Shown piece after piece: positions 43,518-48,559 of a stretch of DNA of 48,559 nucleotides. Every line of letters starts with the position of its first letter. Positions within the stretch are counted from its first letter, which is position 1. Source of the DNA: Arcicella rosea (lineage in GTDB: Bacteria; Bacteroidota; Bacteroidia; Cytophagales; Spirosomataceae); assembly GCF_014204325.1 (NCBI RefSeq), contig NZ_JACHKT010000038.1, positions 1-48,559 of the forward strand, in the 5' to 3' direction. Position numbers and translations under genes: made by a program. The notes beneath the pieces are model-generated. The model did no database searches. It worked only from the letters and a program-made list of their open reading frames with translations, and was not told the DNA's origin.

Positions 43518-44312
43518 ATGAAACTTCAAATAAGTTGCCAACTTGATTACGAAGCTTACTCTTCTACTCCATTAATTCTGATGCTCAGACCAAGAAGTGG
43601 TTCTGGACAATGGATTATTAAGGAGGAGTACATTCTTGAACCAAGTGTTCCAATTACAGAATACACAGATATTTATGGAAATTTATGTCAACGTTTATTA
43701 AGTCCTCAGGGTAAATTCACAGTTTTTACTTCATCAATTGTTCAAACGGCTGATGAAATTGATGTTGCACCCAATGCAGAATTTGTATTGATTGAAGATT
43801 TACCCGCCGAAGAATTGATTTATTTACTGCCAAGTAGATATTGCGAATCTGACCAATTAGGAAACCTCGCTTTTCAAATTGTAGGAAATGCCTATCCAGG
43901 CTATGACCAAGTAGAACTTATCCGACAATGGATTCACCATAACATCATTTATCAATACGGCTTTAGTAATGTTTCTACTTCTGCCAAAGATACTGCTTAT
44001 GCTAAAGTTGGCGTTTGTCGGGATTTTTCTCATTTAGGCATTGCCCTTTGTAGAAGTTTGAGCATTCCTGCTAGGATGGTTGTGGGTTATTTGCACGAAT
44101 TAAACCCGATGGATTTACATGCTTGGTTTGAGGCTTTTGTTGGCGGACGTTGGTACACTTTTGATGCCACACAAGACTATCCAAAAGGGAATAGAGTTGT
44201 ATTAGCTTATGGCAGAGATGCAGCTGATGTTGCTTTAGCAACACAGTTTGGCAGCATTTTTTTATTAGACATGCGAGTTTCGGTGTCGGTAGCAGAAGAT
44301 GTAACAGTGTAA
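43518..44312 (+). CDS. Transglutaminase-like cysteine protease-fold protein
   Basis: A 264-residue protein of the transglutaminase/protease superfamily. The triad is Cys167 (VGVCRDFSHLG), His201 (DLHAWFEAF) and Asp216 (YTFDATQDYP). An N-terminal beta domain of about 110 residues (SCQLDYEAYSSTPLILMLRP) precedes the catalytic part. There is no signal peptide, so it is probably cytoplasmic. Proteins of this arrangement are common in bacteria, and their substrates are unknown. Hydrolysis of peptide or isopeptide bonds is as likely as cross-linking. Its stop codon is one base from that of rsgA on the other strand, with no terminator between them. Confidence 0.88.
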   Translation: MKLQISCQLDYEAYSSTPLILMLRPRSGSGQWIIKEEYILEPSVPITEYTDIYGNLCQRLLSPQGKFTVFTSSIVQTADEIDVAPNAEFVLIEDLPAEELIYLLPSRYCESDQLGNLAFQIVGNAYPGYDQVELIRQWIHHNIIYQYGFSNVSTSAKDTAYAKVGVCRDFSHLGIALCRSLSIPARMVVGYLHELNPMDLHAWFEAFVGGRWYTFDATQDYPKGNRVVLAYGRDAADVALATQFGSIFLLDMRVSVSVAEDVTV

Positions 44313-44313
44313 A

Positions 44314-45237
44314 CTATCTTCTGTTATCATCATCACCCATCATACTCAAATAGCTATTATACCTACTTTCTGCAATTTCTCCACTTCCAACTGCATCCAT
44401 TACTGCACATTTGGGTTCGTTAAGATGTTTACAATTATGGTATTTGCATTGACCCAACAGTGCTCTCATTTCAGGAAAGAAATGGGATAATTCTTGCTTT
44501 TCAATATCAATCAACCCTAATTCTTTAATGCCGGGGGTATCAATAATGAAGGAATTTTCTTCGATTTTAAACATCGTTGCAAAAGTAGTGGTATGTACTC
44601 CTTTATTGGCAAAGTTTGAAATCTCCATCGTCTTCAAATCTAATTCTGGAGCAATCTGATTCACCAAAGTAGATTTTCCAACGCCTGAATGCCCAGAAAC
44701 TAATGAAATTTTATCTTTCAAAATATCATTAAAAGCTTTGATTCCGATTTTGCCAACCGCAGAAGTAAATACACATGGATAGCCAATACTTTCATAAAGT
44801 GCCGCTAAATCAGCCAAGTAATCTTTTTCTTCTTCAGAAAGTAAATCTATTTTATTAAAAACAATGGTCGTCGGAATTCTGAAAGATTCTGCTGAAACTA
44901 AAAAACGATCCAAGAAACCCAATGAAGTTCTCGGATAATTTAAAGTGACAATAATCACCGCTTGGTCAAGATTCGCTGCTAAAATATGCCCATGAGCCGT
45001 TTTATGAACTGATTTCCGAATAATATAATTTTCACGAGGCGAAATTTTGAAGATTGTCGCCATGTTTTCTAATTTATCTTCAATTTCAAATTCTACTCTA
45101 TCACCAACCGCAATCGGGTTTGATGTTTTTAATCCTTGAATTTTAAATTTTCCTTTCAAACGGCACTGCCACACATGCTTGTTTTCATCAAGCACTTCAT
45201 ACCACGAACCCGTTGAACGCATTACTAATCCTTTCAT
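44314..45237 (-). CDS. rsgA: Ribosome small-subunit maturation GTPase RsgA
   Basis: A circularly permuted GTPase that checks late 30S maturation. An N-terminal OB-fold (1-70) is followed by the G domain in the order G4 (NKIDLL), G5 (TSAVGK), G1 (SGHSGVGKSTL), G2 and G3 (DTPG). The C-terminal zinc-binding region has GQCKYHNCKHLNEPKCAV, with Cys, Cys, His and Cys ligands. The length of 307 residues is standard. It lies 7 bp behind waaA on the same strand and is probably cotranscribed with it. Confidence 0.96.
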   Translation of the reverse strand: MKGLVMRSTGSWYEVLDENKHVWQCRLKGKFKIQGLKTSNPIAVGDRVEFEIEDKLENMATIFKISPRENYIIRKSVHKTAHGHILAANLDQAVIIVTLNYPRTSLGFLDRFLVSAESFRIPTTIVFNKIDLLSEEEKDYLADLAALYESIGYPCVFTSAVGKIGIKAFNDILKDKISLVSGHSGVGKSTLVNQIAPELDLKTMEISNFANKGVHTTTFATMFKIEENSFIIDTPGIKELGLIDIEKQELSHFFPEMRALLGQCKYHNCKHLNEPKCAVMDAVGSGEIAESRYNSYLSMMGDDDNRR

Positions 45238-45244
45238 TATTGTA

Positions 45245-46519
45245 TCAGAATATTGATAATTCCTTGATAAATTTTATAATTTTTGCAGTCCCTCCTAAAT
45301 TCTCTTGCACATAACTCAATATCGTAGCAGACTTCTCTTTTCTCAACGTTTCATCAAAATATAGTTGCTCAAAATTGTTTTTAAATTGAGCTGTATCTGC
45401 AATCACAAACGCTCCGCCAATACTTATCAAATCCATAGCTTCTTGAAACTTTTGGTAATTATTATTGCCAAAAAAGATAGGTAAGCCAAAGGTTGCTGCC
45501 TCCAAAGTATTGTGCAAACCTTTTCGATAAGCACCACCAATCCATGCAAATTCTGCATATTGATACAGTGAAGAAAGCATCCCAATATTGTCAATAAAAA
45601 GCGTTTGAGCAGTTTCTAATTCTCCAGCTTTCAAATGCTGGATTTCAGAAAACTTGATAGATTTTCCTTTTAAAACTTTTTGCCAAGCTGTAATTTCTTC
45701 CTCATGAATTTCATGTGGTGCAATAATTACTTTTAAATCTTGCTTAAAATCGTTCAACATTGGCGCAATCACATCAAAATCTTGTTGCCAGCACGAACCA
45801 ACAATCAACAAAGGTTTTTTATTTTTGAATTGAGCGACTACTTCAATTTCTTTCTTGGCGTCTGCTATTTGTTTTACTCTATCAAAACGAGTATCTCCTC
45901 CTACACTAATCTGCTGAATATCAATACTTTTTAGCAATTCGTAAGATTTTTTATTTTGCACAAAAATATGCGTAAAATAAGCGAGCATACTCCTATAAAA
46001 CCCACCGTAGTTTTTGAAAAATACTTGATTATCTCTAAAAATAGTCGAGAAAGAAATTACTGGAATTCCTTTTTCTGAAAGTATTCTCAAATAATTATAC
46101 CAAAATTCGTACTTCACAAAAAAGGCTACAGATGGTTTGAAAATTTCGATAAACTCAAGGGCATTTGCAGAAGTATCGGCAGGTAAATAACAGATATAAT
46201 CAGCCTCAGCATAATTTTTACGAATCTCGTAGCCAGAAGGCGAAAAAAAAGTAAGTAAAATATGGTGTGTGGGAAATTTCTCTTTGTATTTTTCAATCAC
46301 TGGTCGGGCTTGTTCAAACTCGCCCAATGAAGCACAATGAAACCAAGCCAATGGTACTTCGGAAGTATTTTTTTTTATCCAGAAATCACTAGCATAAACC
46401 TGATTGCGAAAGTTTTTTCTACCTTGAATCCAACGTTTAGCTTTACTGTTGAAAGGACTTACAAACCAGACTAATAACTGGTAAATGTAAATTGAAATAT
46501 GATAAAGTAGCTTTGACAA
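45245..46519 (-). CDS. waaA: 3-deoxy-D-manno-octulosonic acid (Kdo) transferase
   Basis: The enzyme adds Kdo from CMP-Kdo to lipid A precursor on the inner face of the inner membrane. An N-terminal membrane anchor (LLYHISIYIYQLLVWFVSPF) leads into the GT-B fold. Family blocks are FHCASLGEFEQARPVIEKY (the Gly and Glu near the acceptor base), FVKYEFWYNYL, GSCWQQDFDVI, IAPHEIHEEEI and GGAYRKGLHNTLEAATFGLP. The length of 424 residues is normal. Its presence shows that the cell makes Kdo-containing lipopolysaccharide or lipooligosaccharide. It is followed at 7 bp by rsgA. Both are convergent with the transglutaminase gene. Confidence 0.95.
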   Translation of the reverse strand: MSKLLYHISIYIYQLLVWFVSPFNSKAKRWIQGRKNFRNQVYASDFWIKKNTSEVPLAWFHCASLGEFEQARPVIEKYKEKFPTHHILLTFFSPSGYEIRKNYAEADYICYLPADTSANALEFIEIFKPSVAFFVKYEFWYNYLRILSEKGIPVISFSTIFRDNQVFFKNYGGFYRSMLAYFTHIFVQNKKSYELLKSIDIQQISVGGDTRFDRVKQIADAKKEIEVVAQFKNKKPLLIVGSCWQQDFDVIAPMLNDFKQDLKVIIAPHEIHEEEITAWQKVLKGKSIKFSEIQHLKAGELETAQTLFIDNIGMLSSLYQYAEFAWIGGAYRKGLHNTLEAATFGLPIFFGNNNYQKFQEAMDLISIGGAFVIADTAQFKNNFEQLYFDETLRKEKSATILSYVQENLGGTAKIIKFIKELSIF

Positions 46520-46630
46520 ATGAAATTTGAATTAATTTTGAATCAAAATTACAGCTAATTAGTTTCATATTAAAACAAACACAAAGCAATTACATAATCT
46601 GAATCAGCGAAGAAGCGCTAAATAATTACA

Positions 46631-46969
46631 ATGAACTGGAATCAATTAACAGATTTGTCTCAAATAGAGGCTATCAAAGAGGAATCTAAACAACAACCAA
46701 TTTTGATTTTGAAACATAGTACTACTTGTTCAATTTCATCTACTGCCTTAAATCGTTTGGAAAGAAATTGGAAACAAGAAAGTGTAGGAGATCTAAAACC
46801 TTATTACTTAGATTTATTGAAATTTCGTCCAATTTCAACCGAAATTGCTAATACTTTCGATGTTGAACATCAATCTCCGCAAGTATTGGTAATTCAAAAT
46901 GGTGAATGTATTTATGATGCTTCACATTTTGATATTTCATTTGCTGAATTAGCAGAAAAAGTAGCGTAG
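46631..46969 (+). CDS. ytxJ: YtxJ family bacillithiol-system redox protein
   Basis: A 112-residue thioredoxin-fold protein of the YtxJ family. In Bacillus and relatives this is thought to act as a monothiol bacilliredoxin removing bacillithiol from proteins. The single Cys33 lies in LKHSTTCSISS, in place of the CxxC of thioredoxin. Further blocks are DLLKFRPISTEIANTFDVEH and QSPQVLVIQNGECIYDASH. Its presence suggests the organism makes bacillithiol or a similar low-molecular-weight thiol. The start MNWNQLTDLSQ matches the family. A very long hairpin follows the stop. Confidence 0.88.
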   Translation: MNWNQLTDLSQIEAIKEESKQQPILILKHSTTCSISSTALNRLERNWKQESVGDLKPYYLDLLKFRPISTEIANTFDVEHQSPQVLVIQNGECIYDASHFDISFAELAEKVA

Positions 46970-46978
46970 GTAATATTT

Positions 46979-47058
46979 GTGATTGAGTGAGTGGTGAATT
47001 AGTGATTTTTCTATTTTCATAATAAAAAAAATCACTAATTCACCACTCACTCAATCAC
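46979..47058. terminator. 32-bp perfect stem between ytxJ and osmC
   Basis: GTGATTGAGTGAGTGGTGAA and on (46979-47010) pairs without a mismatch with 47027-47058 over a 16-base loop. The arm is made of repeated GTGA/TCAC units. T5 lies at the inner end and not behind the stem. It separates two convergent genes and would end both transcripts, but it is much longer than an ordinary terminator. Confidence 0.6.
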
Positions 47059-47067
47059 TCAATAATA

Positions 47068-47481
47068 CTAATTCCACTCAAAGCTCACCGCTTGTTCCAA
47101 GTCTGGATGTAAACTTAGTGAAACAGGACACTTGTGTGCGATGTTTTCTAGTTTCTTAATTTGTTCTTCTGTCAAGACAATATTTGTCTTCATTTTTAAG
47201 TTTATTTCTAAACGAGCTACTTTTCTTGGGGGTGTCTGAGACATAATTTTTGTTACCTCAACACCAGAACCTGCTAACTCAATTCCATCACGTTGTGCAA
47301 AAATTGCCATAGTGGTTAGCATACAAGTTCCTGTAGCAGTAGCCAATAAATCGGTCGGAGAAAAAACCTCACCTTTACCCATATTATCAGTAGGTGCATC
47401 GGTAAGTAATTGTGTACCAGATTGCAAATGTGTTGATTCGGTACGGAGGTCGCCTAAATAGGTAGTTTTTACTGTTGGCAT
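47068..47481 (-). CDS. OsmC family peroxide-protection protein
   Basis: The frame opens at 47535, but the start is the ATG at 47481 (MPTVKTTYLGDLRTE), which matches the family N-terminus. The 137-residue protein has the OsmC redox cysteines Cys53 in ATATGTCMLTTM and Cys118 in AHKCPVSLSLHP. The layout is that of the small OsmC branch, which reduces organic hydroperoxides. The KCPVS block is conserved within that branch. It is clearly distinct from the OsmC protein at 4434-4856, and the two share little beyond the motif. A long hairpin lies behind its stop. Confidence 0.9.
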   Translation of the reverse strand: MPTVKTTYLGDLRTESTHLQSGTQLLTDAPTDNMGKGEVFSPTDLLATATGTCMLTTMAIFAQRDGIELAGSGVEVTKIMSQTPPRKVARLEINLKMKTNIVLTEEQIKKLENIAHKCPVSLSLHPDLEQAVSFEWN

Positions 47482-47684
47482 TATGTTGTTGTTATGTGTT
47501 AAATATTTGATGATTTTTGTCCTAAATTTAAACAAATAGCATCATATTCCGTATTTTTATCATAATTATATAATTTGTTGACATTGATTATCAATTTTAG
47601 AAACAAAACTTGTGGATTGTCTGATAAATATCAATATTCATTGTATGTTTAGTTCATTCATATAAAATTTTTGATTAAACCATT

Positions 47685-48464
47685 GTGAAAAAACTACTAA
47701 ATACACTCTTATTCTTCATTTTAGCTTCGTTGTCGTTTCATACTACTGAGGCACAACGCCGAAATACTTCGACTAAAACTACTCAGACAAGAGAAGTAGT
47801 CGATGAAGAAAATTACCATTCTATTTTATCTTTTGGCTTAACTACCAATACGAATTCTGGTTTATTAGGCGGTTTAATGGCACGTAAAGAAATCGTGATT
47901 GATAATAATGCTTTACATCGCCAGTTTCATTACTTCAATCTTGAAATTGTGAATGTAAATCATCCAAAAGAAAATACCATTAGTTTCTTAGGGAACGGAA
48001 GTAGTTATGTTGATGGCAAACAGAATTACCTTTTTGCGATTCGCCCTCAATATGGTCGTGAAATTAATTTATTTCATAAATCATCGGATGGCGGCGTAAA
48101 TATCAATGGAATTATTGCTGGCGGACCAACGATTGGAGTAGTAAAACCTTATTACGTACAAGTATTTTACGGAAGAGGAAATATTCGTGACGAAGCATAC
48201 GACCCAACCAAACATAATTACAATAATATTTATGGAAGTGGTGGTTTCTTTGAAGGCTTAGGGAATGCAAACCTTGTACCAGGCGTAAATTTGAAAGCTG
48301 CTTTAAACTTTGAATTAGATGCTTTTCGCCAATCAAATATTAGCTTAGAGATTGGTTTCTTAGCAGAAGCTTACTCTAAAAAAGTAAATATTATGGCGAT
48401 GGCAGATAATAGAAGTGTATTTACATCAGGATATTTAACCATCTTTTTTGGTGGAAAAAAATAA
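47685..48464 (+). CDS. Secreted protein, probable outer-membrane beta-barrel type
   Basis: The start is a GTG at 47685, which gives a signal peptide (MKKLLNTLLFFILASLSFHT, cleaved near TEAQ). The mature part of about 235 residues has alternating hydrophobic strands and aromatic ends, such as YHSILSFGLTTNTNSGLLGG, FAIRPQYGREINLF and GYLTIFFGGKK. The last strand ends in FFGGKK. This suggests a small outer-membrane barrel or a surface-associated protein, but there is no family I can name. The stop codon lies one base from the insertion-sequence end, so the element may have landed right behind the gene without breaking it. Confidence 0.7.
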   Translation: MKKLLNTLLFFILASLSFHTTEAQRRNTSTKTTQTREVVDEENYHSILSFGLTTNTNSGLLGGLMARKEIVIDNNALHRQFHYFNLEIVNVNHPKENTISFLGNGSSYVDGKQNYLFAIRPQYGREINLFHKSSDGGVNINGIIAGGPTIGVVKPYYVQVFYGRGNIRDEAYDPTKHNYNNIYGSGGFFEGLGNANLVPGVNLKAALNFELDAFRQSNISLEIGFLAEAYSKKVNIMAMADNRSVFTSGYLTIFFGGKK

Positions 48465-48559
48465 TGGCTCAACCCTTAAACTGGGCTGATGATTAAACAT
48501 TGTTGATAATTTCTCAAATCTGGCGTTAAAAGTAGTTGAAAAGTTTCTTGTAAAGCCTT
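48465..48559 (-). mobile_element. End of an insertion sequence (right copy)
   Basis: The reverse complement of bases 1-93, plus two more bases (TT) that extend the repeat at the window edge. The outer boundary TGGCTCAACCC lies directly behind the stop codon of the preceding gene (48462-48464). Confidence 0.6.
48476..48559 (-). CDS. Partial ORF, C-terminus of a probable transposase
   Basis: The last 27 codons and stop of the same peptide as at the left edge, on the opposite strand, with one further residue (Lys) at its front. It is identical to the left copy over the shared 26 residues, which indicates recent copies of one element. The function is inferred only from this repetition. Confidence 0.45.
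   Translation of the reverse strand, partial: KALQETFQLLLTPDLRNYQQCLIISPV

Noticed and set aside
1-48559. A 48-kb composite transposon bounded by inverted element ends
   Set aside because: The contents are mostly core genes (guaA, thyA, waaA, clpB, lysA). Assembly breaks at two insertion-sequence copies explain the ends better.

Overview
The window looks like a chromosomal segment of a low-GC member of the Bacteroidota, most likely order Cytophagales. The signs are a T9SS type A C-terminal sorting domain on the S8 peptidase, promoters of the Bacteroidota type (TAnnTTTG at about -7 with an upstream TTG), many Cys-anchored lipoproteins, NamZ (DUF1343), M61 and GH29 enzymes, and a YtxJ protein. 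The genus is a guess and I do not name one. No rRNA, tRNA, CRISPR array, phage or plasmid genes were seen.

Layout. Both ends are the same 93-bp sequence in opposite orientation, each carrying the last codons of one ORF. This looks like two copies of an insertion sequence at which the assembly stopped. 0.2-13.3 kb is mostly ordinary: a two-subunit molybdenum hydroxylase (IorA/IorB type), thyA, a small Cys-pair secreted protein, an OsmC protein, lysA, a GMC oxidoreductase with its gluconate-dehydrogenase-subunit-3-like partner, a GH75-like protein and clpB.

13.3-23.5 kb is an accessory region. It holds short minus-strand genes of mostly unknown function (DUF1444, DUF6882, DUF7000, lipoproteins, small membrane proteins, YjbR, VOC, AraC), separated by several families of structured repeats. 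Two families stand out. (i) A double-hairpin element sits almost directly behind the stop codon of four different genes. (ii) Three attC-like sites (84-133 bp) flank one gene and a three-gene unit. The outer bases of neighbouring sites match in the way expected of integron gene cassettes. No integrase is present, so this would be an integrase-less cassette cluster. The region also has a six-unit 42-bp tandem repeat, a broken gene with an in-frame TGA, and several perfect palindromes.

23.5-48.5 kb returns to ordinary gene content. It has a secreted alpha-L-fucosidase, a BlaI/M56 regulatory pair with a visible operator over its promoter, a T9SS-exported subtilase with a lipoprotein, an M61 peptidase, guaA, and a surface-polymer cluster (SGNH protein, membrane glycosyltransferase, MBOAT acyltransferase). 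These are followed by NamZ, a LolC/E-type permease, a ROK kinase, a DUF1328 peptide, a transglutaminase-like protein, rsgA, waaA, ytxJ, a second OsmC and an outer-membrane-type protein. Most genes in 23-40 kb lie on the minus strand, and hairpins with T-runs end many transcription units.
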